Assembly (NCBI GenBank): GCA_030867875.1
Contig: JAOWCC010001634.1
Coordinates: forward strand, 99,179,321 to 99,243,320
Reading direction: 5' to 3'
DNA length: 64,000 nt
DNA from: Actinernus sp. WN-2022
Lineage: Eukaryota; Cnidaria; Anthozoa; Actiniaria; Actinernidae
Positions 12,177 to 23,231 of this stretch are shown in pieces. Each line of letters starts with the position of its first letter. The stretch's first letter is position 1. The notes under the pieces are model-generated. The model saw nothing but the letters and a program-made list of their open reading frames with translations, made no database searches and was not told the origin of the DNA. The translations under genes were made by a program, and so were the position numbers.

Positions 12177-12230
12177 CTGAAGAAGGCTGGTTTGGCCAGC
12201 CGAAATATTGTTAAATTATCAATATATACG
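12177..12230 (+). ncRNA. Candidate hammerhead-ribozyme-like motif at the PLE 3' region
   Basis: In order there are CTGAAGA (fits CUGANGA), a stem GGCTGG / CCAGCC, GAAA, and a possible stem III ATATTG / CAATAT followed by A. PLE terminal repeats are known to encode hammerhead ribozymes with short stem III. Stem I is weak in the present arrangement, because the 1.2-kb element inserted exactly in CTGAAGA and separated the original 5' strand (ending near 10960). Treat this as a degenerate candidate. Confidence 0.3.
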
Positions 12231-12240
12231 TTGTTTGATC

Positions 12241-12836
12241 AGCTTTTCTGTAGTCCTTGTTACTGTTTTTGGCTGATCAGATCTGTTATATCCAACGTAC
12301 CACCGACATAATTGTCGTATACGGATATAAAACGTTTTCAAGGCACTGGCTTTGTTGCCGAGAGCGTTAAGTTATCGGACTCACGTGGGAAGGTATATTT
12401 TCTTCCGTCAGTCGCCACAACAACACGAAAAAATAAAAAATGACTGAGAATAACGTTAACATGGAAAAACAAGAAACAGGCGTTGTGATTTATTTCGAAT
12501 TATGATGTTTATATATTTTGTAGTGTCTTGCCCGGGATGGGAAAAATGATGAGAACAGGCCTGATTGCAAAATGAAATTAATATTTTTCTACTAAATTCA
12601 CAGGTAATAAATGAAGAATTTGCAGCCTCCAACACGCATTGAAACTCGCGTGACATTCTGTAACGCATCCCACAAATTATCGCGCAAGGATAACAAATAA
12701 AATAGCTCTCAGCCCGTGACACCTCAACACAGCCAACCAGGACACGAATAGCAACTAACTAAACTGGACTATTATTGGTGTCAACGCCATACAGATTCAG
12801 GCAACTCAACAGTGTCACCGCATCGTGCGTTACAAC
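12241..12836. other. Upstream region of the GPCR gene
   Basis: No coding similarity seen. It should hold the GPCR promoter and leader, but no TATA box or splice structure can be assigned with confidence. Confidence 0.4.
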
Positions 12837-13844
12837 ATGAGTGGTAACAAGTCACGCATTCAGCGTTGTATGTTTTTGACATACAATGCTGAGAATATCG
12901 ACAAAGTGAGAGAAGTCTACATAGTTGCTAGTGTCCTCGATGCAATTCTTATTCTACCCACAACAATTCTTAGCATATTCCTGCTAGTAGCTATATACCG
13001 TTCTCCTGCCCTACGCAAGCCATCTACAATATTATTATACAGTCTCGCCATGTCGGATTTATTGTCCGGCGCTGTCATTCAACCTGCGTTTTTGGCCAAG
13101 AAAATCGGTGAACTCAGCGACAGCTTCACTCTCTACTGCCGTAATGGTCTAATAACGTATGTAGGAGGATTCTTGACCGCTGCTTCGATCTTTAACCTGA
13201 CAGCTATCGCTGTAGATAGGTATCTGATAGTTCACCTCGGAAATAACTATCGATATACTGTCACCAGAAAAAGAGTAATAGGCGTTGTTGTTCTGATATG
13301 GATTCTGTCAGTATTTTTTACGATATCACAGCTTTACTTTCCACAGAGGTTGGTATACTTTAAGGTGACTGCAGCTCTCATGATTTTGAGCATCGCCACA
13401 GCTTCAATTTGCTACATTAAGACACTCCACACTTTAAGGAAGAACAGAGCACAAATTCGAACCACTTGTGTTAACCCCGAGAACCAGACGGCAATTAACA
13501 CGAGCCGCTACAAAAAGTCAACGGAAACAATGTTGTATGTGTTTATAGCTTTCCTGATATGCTGCCTTCCTTTTTTGTGTACCGTTTTAGTAACTGGAAT
13601 AGTTGGTGAGTCGGCTTCTAGTTGGGGAGCGGAAAGTATAACCGTTGTTCTTATTTATACGAACTCCACGTTGAATCCTATTATTTTGTTTTGGAGAATG
13701 CGAGAGATAAGAAGGGCTGGAGCAATGACAATATCGAAACTGTTCCAGCAAAATAAGAGTGATGTTCCAATCGCTTTGACTGGTACAAGGAAACGAAATT
13801 CAACAACAAAAGAAGATAGATGCGAGGCCTTGGACATTTGTTAG
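12837..13844 (+). CDS. Single-exon class A (rhodopsin-like) G-protein-coupled receptor
   Basis: A 335-aa seven-helix receptor of the plasma membrane. Approximate helices by residue: TM1 27-54, TM2 63-86 (SLAMSDLLSG with the conserved Asp), TM3 101-127 ending in a canonical DRY at 127-129, TM4 146-166, TM5 172-196, TM6 229-254 (CCLPF in place of CWxP) and TM7 266-288 (NSTLNPIIL, an NPxxY variant lacking Tyr). The second extracellular loop is very short and has no Cys to pair with Cys101, as in melanocortin/adenosine-like receptors amplified in anthozoans. I chose the ATG at 12837 (context acaacATG); the frame opens slightly upstream at a GTG. An AATAAA lies at 13933. The ligand is unknown. The uninterrupted frame suggests a working gene. 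Confidence 0.9.
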   Translation: MSGNKSRIQRCMFLTYNAENIDKVREVYIVASVLDAILILPTTILSIFLLVAIYRSPALRKPSTILLYSLAMSDLLSGAVIQPAFLAKKIGELSDSFTLYCRNGLITYVGGFLTAASIFNLTAIAVDRYLIVHLGNNYRYTVTRKRVIGVVVLIWILSVFFTISQLYFPQRLVYFKVTAALMILSIATASICYIKTLHTLRKNRAQIRTTCVNPENQTAINTSRYKKSTETMLYVFIAFLICCLPFLCTVLVTGIVGESASSWGAESITVVLIYTNSTLNPIILFWRMREIRRAGAMTISKLFQQNKSDVPIALTGTRKRNSTTKEDRCEALDIC

Positions 13845-13932
13845 AAGGTTATTCGTGTATTATGTGTACACGAGTCTTTTGGAGATGACCGAGGCATGCC
13901 ATCATACGAAGGAAGAGTCGAGCAAAATGGAA

Positions 13933-13938
13933 AATAAA
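13933..13938 (+). terminator. Possible polyadenylation signal of the GPCR gene
   Basis: AATAAA lies 89 bp after the stop codon in AT-rich sequence, a normal distance for a short 3' UTR. Confidence 0.45.
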
Positions 13939-14673
13939 GATTCGCGTAGAAAATATTCACAATTGTATATTTTACGTCATCAGTAAGATTACGAACTTCA
14001 GGTTTAAATAAAGCAAATAGAACTGAATACTCTGAATTTCTAAAATTCATGTTACGCGGCCACTATCGGGAGTGCGATGCAGACCCCAGCATTTCAGCGT
14101 GGGCGAATGTGTTTCGCTTGAACCGGTATTACATTCAAGTTCTACTTCCTTTTCCGCTTGAAATCTCGATCCTAATGCTGCGTTTTGCTTATGACTTCTT
14201 GTTTGTGTATTAATAATTTCGAAATTAATTAATGCAGTATTGTGTTTGCCTTGATTTCTATGATATGTCAATCATTGAGTTTAGTTAACCGAAAAATTAA
14301 AAAAAGCTGTGTTATTGAAGGCTGGTTTCTATATCATGAGCCCGACTTAAAAAAGGTTTTTTCCTTGTTTTCCACAACGAAAAGCGACACGAGAAATAAC
14401 GGAAAAACAAGAAAGGCTATATATCGAAACCAGCCCTTACATAATTGCAATGATATACAAAAGTTTTGGTGTAAACTATTTGTAGCTCTTTCTTGTCATG
14501 TATATATACTTGATATTAACATATCTTTTGAATATCCTTTCCATTCTAAATTGAAATATTTTTGTGCTCTTATTGGACTATTAATTTCTTTACAAAGTAA
14601 CTATTAAGATTGAACATTTATTAAACAGGTGTCCTCCATTAGGCCTAGCCGATTCTCCCTTCTCGTTGTCAAA

Positions 14674-14725
14674 GAGGAAGCCTAAATTCACATAGGCTCT
14701 TAATGGTTTCTTTTTAGGCTTCCTC
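14674..14725. repeat. 52-bp hairpin absent from copy A
   Basis: Arms gaggaagcctaaa and tttaggcttcctc surround ttcacataggctcttaatgg. The equivalent site near 4690 lacks it, so it is an insertion or a locally created palindrome. Confidence 0.6.
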
Positions 14726-15765
14726 GCCACTAACCAATTGTATATTATGATTCCTTTATTTATTTACTTTGTAAATTTTATTAGTGGCGAATCAATAAAA
14801 TACAAAAATATATTTCAGCTTATAGTTCAGTTTTGTATTTGTTTTACGTCAGAGCTGTTATAACAATTTGTATCAATTCCCTGTCAGTCGGCGTATTGTA
14901 TGAGCTAATTTAGTTTTAGACTACAGAAAAGGTATAGATAGATATTTTTCGTTAGAAGAGAAACGCAGGTTCCAGTTTAAAAGAAACGGGGGAAATGGTA
15001 AACCCTGCACATCCATGGTCCTATAATAAGAGAAAGAAAGACCACATCAGTCTGTTGCATGTACTTTTCATCGTCAAAGTTTTCGCGGCGCTTTCAAGAT
15101 TATGTTAGCAGTCGTCGCTACATAAAAACGAAAAATGAAACATTGTAGACACTACTTAGTTATGAACGGTTGGCTTCTTATGATTTGCAAACATCTGCAA
15201 AGGTTCACCATTTCCCTTTACTGCGTTCGATGAAGGAGAACGCAATCATAATCTGGGAGTATGGCGTTGGGATCCCTGTGGTCTATGTGCAGGCGGAAAT
15301 ATTCTCGACTTCTCCGTGTATGTTGCCACTTCTGTCTCGTTCTGGCGTGCGGATAGGAAGCTGGTGACCACTCTGTATCATGATCATGCGTTCGCAGCGC
15401 CTCGTCGTGGAATCATCGCGTTTCGACCTCGTGGAACTCGCACTCTACTGTTGGTTTTGTTTGTTCGATAAGTTAGATTATTTCTTTGCAATATAATGCT
15501 GTCGAAAAAGTTCGTAGGTTATGATTGATCAAAGCCTGAGGAAAGTATGTAGTAATACTGGACCATTTCCAAAACCGGATTCTCAAGCTGCAAACGAAAC
15601 TTTGCCTGTGTTGTGCATCGAAGAAAACCGAATTGTACTCTGCCTCATAAAAAGGCCATATTATCAATTCTTGGACAAGTTTATCTACCACAGCCTCGAG
15701 TTTTGAGAAGCCCTGTTACCACACGAATCTCAAACTACACTCCAAAATACGTGACGACGTACTCC

Positions 15766-16135
15766 ATACATGCATCAGGAGTTCCGGACTTCCGGTAGGA
15801 TCACACTGCATTCTGGGTAGGTGGGCTCAGAAAAGTGGGCATCAACTTCCAGAGCGGCCATATTGGATTTGAGCGCAGTCAACTTGGAAACTTTATTAAT
15901 CCCGTTCTAAAGCTTAAACATCGACTCAGAACTCCCAACTGAAGAATCTGTAAAGGTAAGATATTCCGTGTATTAGGTAGTAAGTTTTTGAACTTGCAAA
16001 GGAGCGAAAATGGACTGCACTCAAATCCAATATGACCGATCTAGAAGTTGATGCCCACTTTTCTGAGCCCACCTACCCAGAATGCAGTGTGATCCAACCG
16101 GAAGTCCGGAACTCCGGAACTCCTGATGCATGTAT
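15766..16135. mobile_element. 370-bp MITE with long imperfect inverted repeats
   Basis: The left end atacatgcatcaggagttcc and right end ggaactcctgatgcatgtat continue inward for about 110 bp per arm (actgcattctgggtaggtgg / ccacctacccagaatgcagt and caatatgg / ccaatatg). The centre at 15890-16010 is unique. No transposase. Confidence 0.85.
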
Positions 16136-16539
16136 TATCTATGAGTATCCATAATATAAATTACGGGAGCATCCTCAGAACGCACGATGTCATTGTTTGC
16201 TCAGCGTGCTTGAGTTTCTTATAATCACGCTCGAGCATTTCTTTTCGCGTAGATCGAGTTTAATATTATAAAACAAATAGAATATGGTTCTCCTATGTCC
16301 AATAACTTTCGAGGTCTTGAACTTCTGTTAAAATCAGCACTCGCGGTTCCGCTCGTGGATTCACAGTTTTTCAAGACCTCGAGTGTGCATCATTATATTT
16401 AGAAAAGAACATGGAGAACGTCTTTTATTTGTTAAAAGACGCGGCTTTCTGGAATTGATACTAAACAGGGCCAGTTTCACGAGGGAGTTTTTGGCAAGAA
16501 ACGATTCTCAACGCGATGTCACTTTTTCCGTGCCCGACT

Positions 16540-17195
16540 TATAATAATAATACTTATAAGACTAAGCTATCTAAAACAACTAAACAAAACAAATGTAAAC
16601 GTACTAATATCTTCTTCGCTAATCAAAGAGAAAGTACTATTCCATTTTATCAATTACTCGGAATTCTAAAATTGGACAATATCTTTAAGTTTAAAATGGC
16701 CACCTTTGCTTTTCAAATAATTAACAACAAAGCCAAAATTCCTGCTGTTTTTCATGATATTATCAAACCAGTTTCTGATGTCCATTCGTATAATACCAGG
16801 TATTCTGCAAATCAAAATCTTTACAGACCATTTTTACGAACGAATTATGGCCAACACACTTTTAAGTTTATGATTTCTAAAATATGGGAGAACATACCAA
16901 CTACGATTAAAAGTTTAAAATTTAATGGTTTCAAAATGTGTTACAAACAATATTTATTAAGTAATTAATTTCTCTTTTACTGTCTAGTATTTCTAAACTT
17001 AGGCTGTCACCGCATTTTTATTCTTCTCAAAGGTAGTGGTCAACACGAACGCTTTGCTACTTTGACCACTACACACCATACTCTATAGAACACTTAAGCC
17101 GCCTTCCGTAAACTATTTATTTATCCTTTTCATACATAATCATTATTTATTGATACAACTAATAATCAGTGTGCAAATAAAAAAAAATGAACTTG
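16540..17195 (+). mobile_element. 5'-truncated CR1/L2-type LINE, 3' end only
   Basis: The coding part (to the stop at 16968) is the C-terminal tail of a non-LTR reverse transcriptase: the stretch HSYNTRYSANQNLYRP, then IWENIPTTIKSLKF and a final KQYLLSN. The larger LINE at 35595-38320 ends with a related tail (HSHNTRYATKQNLYKP), so both belong to one clade. About 220 bp of 3' UTR and an A-rich end follow. It splits copy B of the segmental duplication. Confidence 0.8.
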
Positions 17196-17480
17196 ACTGA
17201 CCTTATGACAGTTTCATGCTTCAGAAGTTGTAAATTAGTTATATTTCGTAACGGAAACAGTTGTGCCTGGTATTTTGCTTCGCAGTAGGTCTTATTATAA
17301 AAGTGTATCGCTCAATCTTTCCATTGAAAACATATTTTTAAAGAAAATATATTATTTCGGTGGCAAGATCCAATTCTTTGACTTATTTTAAGAATCAAAT
17401 ATTCGAGTTCCGATATTCATTTCTGAGTGGCTGAAAGATTCTGCAGATGACAACGACCCCGATTTCGAAAATTTTACATA

Positions 17481-18477
17481 TAATTGTAATTGTAAAGGAA
17501 CTGTTATTGACCAAAAAATACATCAATCTTTAAAGTAGAACGTAATGCATTCGCATGGTGACGACACATTTAATTACAAATGAAAATAAGATATCGAAAT
17601 ACAATCTGGGATTAGATGTTCTAGGCGCACGGCAGATAACTGGGTCAAACAATTAGACGAAACGAGACAAGACGGTTGATAACCAATTAAAGTGAATGAC
17701 ATGCAGAAGAGACCGATTTCGAACGAGAGTCTGATAGGATTTATTTTTCGGTGCAAAGCTAAAGGTTGATCACAGGCAGCCACTTCAAATATATATTCAA
17801 GCATCACTTCAAATATAAGCGTTTGTATGGCAATTCATTTCCAACGAAGACACTGCCGGGTTCTGGACATATCGAATCTTCATGCTTCATGAAAAATCCA
17901 TTTTGCTTTTGTCTGTTGAAAAGGTTACTCGAGAAGAGACGGGAACTGCTTGATAATCTTGTCTCTGAGTTACGGCTCAGAAATCGCCGTAACGTGAGAG
18001 CGCTAGCCGCCAGTTGGAAGATAAATTATGGATTTGATCCTGTCGGTAAGACTGACAAATACTTCCTTTCCACGGATAAAAGTACAAAACGTGAAACTGA
18101 TTCTCCTGAAGAGACGATGTTTACACTGGGGAAAAAAGAATCAAAACACTGACAGAACATATCCGAAGAAAGCTCCTTCGCCATCCACCAGCGAGAGAAA
18201 ACCTGAAAAAAAAGGGATTGAACTGCGTTACGTGATAATCGATCGTTTTCGATATACGGCTCGTGGGAAACCTGCACGAAAAAAAACATCGACTTTTAAG
18301 CCGGCAAATGCAAAGAGATAGGAAAAAGCACTTGAAATGCACACCGCTAGCTGAAGTAGGGAATATAATATCTGAACCGGGTAAACGGACTAACTTTTAG
18401 GATCAACTGGGCGCTTCGAAAGATAAATCGCCACAAATCGTATATGTCAATGTTGTAATTTGTATTGCATTAAATTA
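17481..18477. other. Intergenic, no recognisable gene
   Basis: Overlapping ORFs of 60-130 aa at 17766-18342 are rich in Lys/Arg and match no family I know. I see no splice or repeat structure and do not call a gene. Confidence 0.4.
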
Positions 18478-18992
18478 CAGTAGAAACCCGCGTGTAAGAA
18501 CCTAGTGATTTAAGAACCTTTAGGCAGAAATTTGGCATTTAAGTACCCAAAAATATAAGAACCTGTTTAGCCAGGCAAAGTTAAACAGGTTCTCATATGA
18601 AATAATTCACCTACTGTAGTTGTAGAGCTCTGCACTGCATGTCCATTTGAGACATCTATCAATTGTTGTGTTTGGTTTGAATGATAAAAATGTTATCATA
18701 CAGGATCAGTTTTGTCACATGTAAAACAAGTTTTAACTTAAAAGACTTAACAGTCTTGATAAGTATACTACAGATGATTTATGATAATATACTGTATTAG
18801 AGGACCACACCCATGCTTGGTTGTTATATACTATGGTAAACAGCTACACTGTACTACATACATCTCTTTAAAAAAAATAAGAACCTATTTAAGAACCTAA
18901 TTAGCCTAAATTGTTAACAAGTACCCCAAAATACAAGAACCTGTTTTGCCAGACTTCAAAAGATCTAGGTTCTTACACGCGGGTTTCTACTG
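18478..18992. mobile_element. 515-bp MITE with TTA target duplication
   Basis: Termini cagtagaaacccgcgtgtaa and ttacacgcgggtttctactg are exact inverted repeats, and TTA flanks both ends (18475-18477, 18993-18995). Internally 'aagaacct' words recur in direct and inverted orientation. The 3-bp TWA-type duplication suggests PIF/Harbinger mobilisation. Confidence 0.85.
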
Positions 18993-18995
18993 TTA

Positions 18996-19397
18996 GTATT
19001 CGATATGAAAATAATTGAGAATACATTAATTTATCGGTTTAAACTAACTCGGCTATTACAGTAACAATCTATACTAAATACAATAATCAAATATTTTACT
19101 TACCTTCTGTGGCGAGTGTAACTTTACAATGGGTTTTGCTGGTTAGCCGTAATTCCTGGTTAGCGCTGTATAATACGTTGGTACTCCTGGTTAGCAAATT
19201 GAACTGACCTTAGATCACGTACACGTACATGATACTATACGCTTTTTCATTCAAGTGTCAATCAAAGTTAGTTAATCAATTAAAGATCACTTATTATAAA
19301 AGAGAACAAACATTGTCCGTTTATCAGTGAAACATTCTCCGCCCCGATAAGGGCGTTAAGTCCTTAGCATACATATACAGTCGTCTTCACTTTATTC
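18996..19397. other. Intergenic or LTR-like flank of the BEL/Pao fragment
   Basis: No coding sequence. The segment tccgccccgataagggcg near 19335 resembles, in inverse orientation, the sequence around 21912 (ggggcgggaatg), so both may be LTR remnants. This is weak. Confidence 0.35.
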
Positions 19398-20818
19398 GTG
19401 TCCCTCTGCTGGGTAGATCACGGCGAGTTTTGTGCTAGAGCGGTTGTAGTTCCTGTTGACGTCTTCACCTTGACGTTGCGCACTCGCCCGTCCGGTCCTG
19501 AGTACCACTCCATGACCCTGCCGACGGTCCATTTATCTCGGATGGCATTGTTATCACCCATAGTTACGATGTCATCTACCCGCACGTCACGTCTGTCAAC
19601 ATGCCATTTCTTCTTCGGTACGAGGAGCGGTAACACATCTGTATTCCACCGCTTCCAGAAGGAGTCGACTATTCTTTCACGAGTTCTACTCTGTGTCTCG
19701 GATTCTTCGTTCGTGTCCTTGAATGGACCTTGCGGTACCTCTGACGTCGCTCGCCCTAGTAGTAGCATGTCGTTGGAACACAAGTAGACTCCATCGTTTG
19801 TGTCGTTGGAAACCGCGCGACCAATGGGATGCTGGTTGACTAAGTTTCCGATTTCTAGCAAGCAGGTGTACAACTCAAATGGCGTTAGCACTTTTTGCCA
19901 ATTGCCTTCTTCAGCGCACTCTTGCGGCTCTTGACAAGTGCTTCTACGCATCCATTCTGATGAGGCGCCGCTGAAGTGGTAAATATCCACTGTATATACT
20001 TATACCCTTCTTTGCGCAGAATTCGTGGAGCTGATCAGCATCTAAGCCTTCAACCATTTCGCATAGCTCTCTAGCTGCACCAACCATCTGCGTTCCGTTG
20101 TCGCTTAAGACTACCATCGGATAGCTAGCATCGAATGGAGAAAAATTTGCGAAGCACCCGTTATGAACTCCATTGTGGAACAACCTATTGCTAGTTCAAA
20201 GTGAACTACCCTTGTCAATCCTTTCTCCTACTCTAATTATTCCTTTGTCATCGACAAACGGGTGCCTTGAAGTCTCGCCTTTTTACGCGGTTTGTCAAGT
20301 CCTTCTGAGCCTCCTTGATCCAGAATATTTCCGTTTTCTCTAATTATTCAGTGATGAGCGGCTCCTCTCGTCCGTCTTGTTCATGTCGTGTCAGGCGTAT
20401 CCGTTCTGCAAACCTTCGCATCCAAGCAGTTACTCGTATCAGCCTCCTCCAGTTTGAGACTGTCTTATGGTCGATCGTCTTCCAACTAGACTGCCTTCGT
20501 TATGCAAACTTTCACTTTACAGAGTTCCATGACATTTTCTTGAGGCTCTGCGGTTGCTGACGTGTCTCGTGGCCAATCTTCCTCTGGGAGCTGTAGAAAC
20601 TCTGGCCCGTGTCTCGATCTACCGTTTAGGTCCCGCACGGGAATTCCGCGGGAAACATCATCCGCTACATTCTCTTCGCCCGGTATTTGTCTCCATTGAC
20701 TTGGATCTGAGTTGTTTTGGATTTCACCTATTCTCGAGGATACAATTGCAAACGGCTTGAAACTGCTCGACGTACTGCAAATACCCGCTAGTGCGATCGT
20801 ACTATTTGTGAAGAACAT
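19398..20818 (-). pseudogene. BEL/Pao retrotransposon pol fragment: RNase H and integrase
   Basis: Read on the minus strand from 20818: an RNase H end (RIGEIQNNSDPSQWRQIPGE, then ADDVSRG and GPEFLQLPEEDWP). After a broken stretch comes the integrase core (VVLSDNGTQMVGAARELCE) and then the BEL/Pao integrase C-terminal domain (DRRDVRVDDIVTMGDN, DKWTVGRVMEWYSGPDGRVR). The order RNase H then integrase is normal for BEL/Pao. Frameshifts and missing zinc-binding parts make it inactive. The matching reverse transcriptase lies next door on the opposite strand. Confidence 0.85.
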
Positions 20819-20846
20819 GATAGCTTTGAACTGAATTCCAGAGGAA

Positions 20847-21780
20847 GATCAGCATGTGCATCGTTTCCTGTGGAGAAACCTGGAAACCCACAGGGAGCCA
20901 GACGTGTATGTCAAAACGGTACTCACATTTAAAGACACGTCCGCGCCGGCCATGGCTCGGATAGCTCTGAGGAGAATGGTTCAAGACAGCAAGATCGATT
21001 ATCCAGAAGCAGCCAAAGTGTTTACAAGAAATGTTTATATGGATGACAAATGCGACTCGGTGGAAACCATAGAACAGGCGCAGAAATTAACGGAGGATTT
21101 TGCGGAAAGCGAGAATTTGTAAATCCCATAAAGCACGGACACGAATTTTGTATCGAACTTATCAAACGTCTAGATGTAGAGAGTCATGTTTTCAGTTATT
21201 TTGGCGATACGACTTATTTTGGCCGAGAAAATCGTAGCAAAAGTTTAAATCAGGACAAAATCTCTAGCAGAGTTAAAGATCACTTATCGGTCGGTGGTTT
21301 CCTTTGTTTTGCTTCAGGAGTTATTAATGAGTTTGGTCGACCAATACAGCAAGAAACGCTGGAAGCAAGTGCAATACCTTGCTGATGTCCTATGGAGGAG
21401 GTGGATGAAGGAGTTTATTGCGCGTCTTCGGGAGGAAAAAGTGGACAACGCCTGGACGTGATCTGGTCGCCGGAGACCTGGTTCTAATTGCTGATGAGGA
21501 CTCATTGCGGCCAGTGCGGGCCATAGACTATATCGCAACTCCGCCGTCGCAGTGCACTCTGGGATGGATATCTCAGTTTCCATTGTTAAATCCAAGATGG
21601 CCGCCCAACAACAACAATGGAAACTGAGATATCCATCCCAGAGTGCACTGCGATGGCGGGGTTGCGATATAGTCTATTGGCAAGGATTGCTAAAGTATAC
21701 CGAGCTAGGAAGAGACGGACATGTAAGATCCGCAGAGTTGATAACGAGGTCCTCAACTTTTAACAAGGCCTATCACTAAG
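20847..21780 (+). pseudogene. BEL/Pao reverse transcriptase plus a second integrase C-terminus
   Basis: The plus strand gives FLWRNLETHREPDVYVKTVL, then APAMARIALRR, and YMDDKCDSVETIEQAQKL with the YMDD catalytic box, typical of BEL/Pao RT. After frameshifts, 21385-21520 encodes a second integrase C-terminus ([11 protein letters not shown], then GDLVLIADEDSLRPVR), which continues after the MITE as ELGRDGHVRSAELITRSST. The RT is in opposite orientation to the RNase H ending at 20818, so the locus is rearranged or holds two elements. Confidence 0.75.
21523..21677. mobile_element. 155-bp palindromic MITE inside the integrase fragment
   Basis: Arms atagactatatcgcaactcc and ggggttgcgatatagtctat run about 70 bp each (gcagtgcactctgggatgga / tccatcccagagtgcactgc) around the centre ccaagatggccgcccaac. 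It splits the BEL/Pao integrase C-terminal coding sequence, which resumes on the far side. Confidence 0.85.
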
Positions 21781-22053
21781 CTGTGCGTGCTGGAACAATA
21801 GAAGATGTATACGTTATGCGCAAAGAGTGAGATGGATATAGAAAGATGCCGTGATCAAGAGCTATTTGAACATTTATTACCCAAACTTACCCCTTTGGTA
21901 AGTTCATTGGGGCGGGAATGTTATCGAACAAAGAAGTAATTTTCACTTATTGTCAAGTGTTTACATACTTATGTAAATCCGTAGTCGGGTTATGCAATCC
22001 AGCTGTTATGTAACTTCCTTTGACAGTTCCTTTGTATTTTTTCGCGTAGTATA

Positions 22054-22200
22054 ACTTATTGCCTATACTCCGTGCCAACAATAACTTATTTATGCTCAAA
22101 ACCTTTATCTTCGAATAAAGCACAGAACGCCTGTATGTAAACAATAATACTTTATTATTATTGGTAGGATAGGATATGTGCAGTGCTAGGATGCGAACTG
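22054..22200. repeat. Terminal direct repeat of the DIRS-like element, left copy
   Basis: It matches 25547-25695 in the same orientation with only a few differences (cctttatcttcg versus cctttatctccg). Confidence 0.8.
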
Positions 22201-22233
22201 AAAAAGCATAGTTACAATTACTTTGATAATAGT
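22201..22233. other. Spacer between recombinase stop and direct repeat
   Basis: A short AT-rich spacer; nothing recognised. Confidence 0.3.
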
Positions 22234-22767
22234 TTACAGTCCAATATTCTTAGGCACTATTAGCCGTGCCTCAATTTTGTCACACACATAGTCCTTGGCT
22301 GACTCAGATTTCCACCTGCCGTGGATTTTAAATAATCTATCTGGTATATTTAGATTCGCCGCTGCAGTGGCCCCTCCAGACCTAAAACTGTGGTTACTAA
22401 AACCAGAAGAATGTACTCCAACAGATACCAGATTAGCTTTAAGTATCTCTCTAGATCTATTGGCACTAAGAACTTTTGAAGAAAGAACGTTTCTCTTGGC
22501 TTGTTTGTCATATCTTAAAGATCTAAATATGAAATCTTGTGAATTGATAGGTATCTCTGCAGCGCTCAGGTATTTAAGGAGAAAGGTATATGGGTATGTA
22601 TCACTGCCCGTTTTGGCAATATAAACCCAAGAGCCTTCTCTGTATTTCTCTGTTTTGCTGACTTCTACAAGGATCTTGTGATACTCATCTTGGGTTACAA
22701 TATTATTCCTTCTAATATTCAATAATTCAGAAATGCGGAAAAACCCCGCATATGAAAGTAAACACAT
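22234..22767 (-). pseudogene. Tyrosine recombinase, catalytic part
   Basis: A 177-aa segment of a phage-integrase-fold recombinase. It shows the first catalytic Arg in GFFRISELLNIRR, a central EVSKTEKYREG, the His-x-x-Arg box in NHSFRSGGATAAANL, HGRWKSESAKDYV with the His/Trp position, and the candidate nucleophile Tyr. It would circularise or integrate a DIRS-like cDNA in the nucleus. A gap and frame break separate it from its N-terminal half just upstream (22827-23231). Confidence 0.85.
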
Positions 22768-22826
22768 ACATATAAATCTAATGTCTACTAAGTTACTACT
22801 ATCCCCGTAACGCTTACAAAGTATCC

Positions 22827-23231
22827 TTAGAACCTCAGGGTTATAGGATCTGCTTTCTTAACAGCTTTACAATTAATACAGTTTGAAGCCTCTACGACTG
22901 ATTTTACAAGAAACTTATTGCAAGGATTTCTATCCTCGAATCCTGCCAACTTATGTATCCAATTTATTGCATAATACATGTTGTGTATGGTTGCCTTAGC
23001 CTTGTTTTCTTCAAACATTGATTTAAGATACATAACAACTGTAGCAGGCGAAGCAGGAAGGAAAGAGTTACTCGTATTACTGAATTTCCACCAATATTTG
23101 AATTTACAAAAGTTTCTAAAGTAAGACAAAACAGTATTATCTGCTCTAGAATTTAGGGCAAGGAACCACAAATTCTGATCCGTCTGACACGGTTTACTTC
23201 CTGGTTTGCAGCTGAAGTGATATTTGATCAA
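22827..23231 (-). pseudogene. Tyrosine recombinase, N-terminal SAM-like part
   Basis: The segment NSRADNTVLSYFRNFCKFK, then SPATVVMYLKSMFEENKAKA and NMYYAINWIHKLAG, fits the helical core-binding domain preceding DIRS-type recombinase catalytic domains. It ends DPITLRF, where the catalytic half should follow; the frame is broken there (22768-22826). Confidence 0.75.

Larger units (their letters stand above)
9650..12240 (+). mobile_element. Penelope-like retroelement remnant, interrupted by three insertions
   Basis: The 3' part of a Penelope-like element (PLE) can be followed through 9650-9766, 10189-10805, 10884-10968 and 12185-12240. Three younger elements interrupt it: a TAA-flanked MITE, a short hairpin and a 1.2-kb fold-back element. 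The coding remnant matches the end of PLE reverse transcriptase followed by a GIY-YIG endonuclease. The stretch from 12185 carries the GGCTGG..CCAGCC..GAAA motif often found after PLE ORFs. Confidence 0.7.
14045..17480. repeat. Segmental duplication, copy B (partner at 4045-7480)
   Basis: Collinear with 4045-7480, beginning about 200 bp after the GPCR stop (cacgcggccact-like start, then agttctacttcc and ttaataatttcgaaattaat). Private insertions are a 52-bp hairpin (14674-14725), a MITE (15766-16135) and a LINE 3' end (about 16540-17195) that splits sequence continuous at 6830-7160 in copy A. Confidence 0.75.

Noticed and set aside
17766..18342. Possible host gene (overlapping ORFs of 73-128 aa)
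   Set aside because: ORFs overlap on both strands, are Lys/Arg-rich and show no domain. No promoter or splice evidence.
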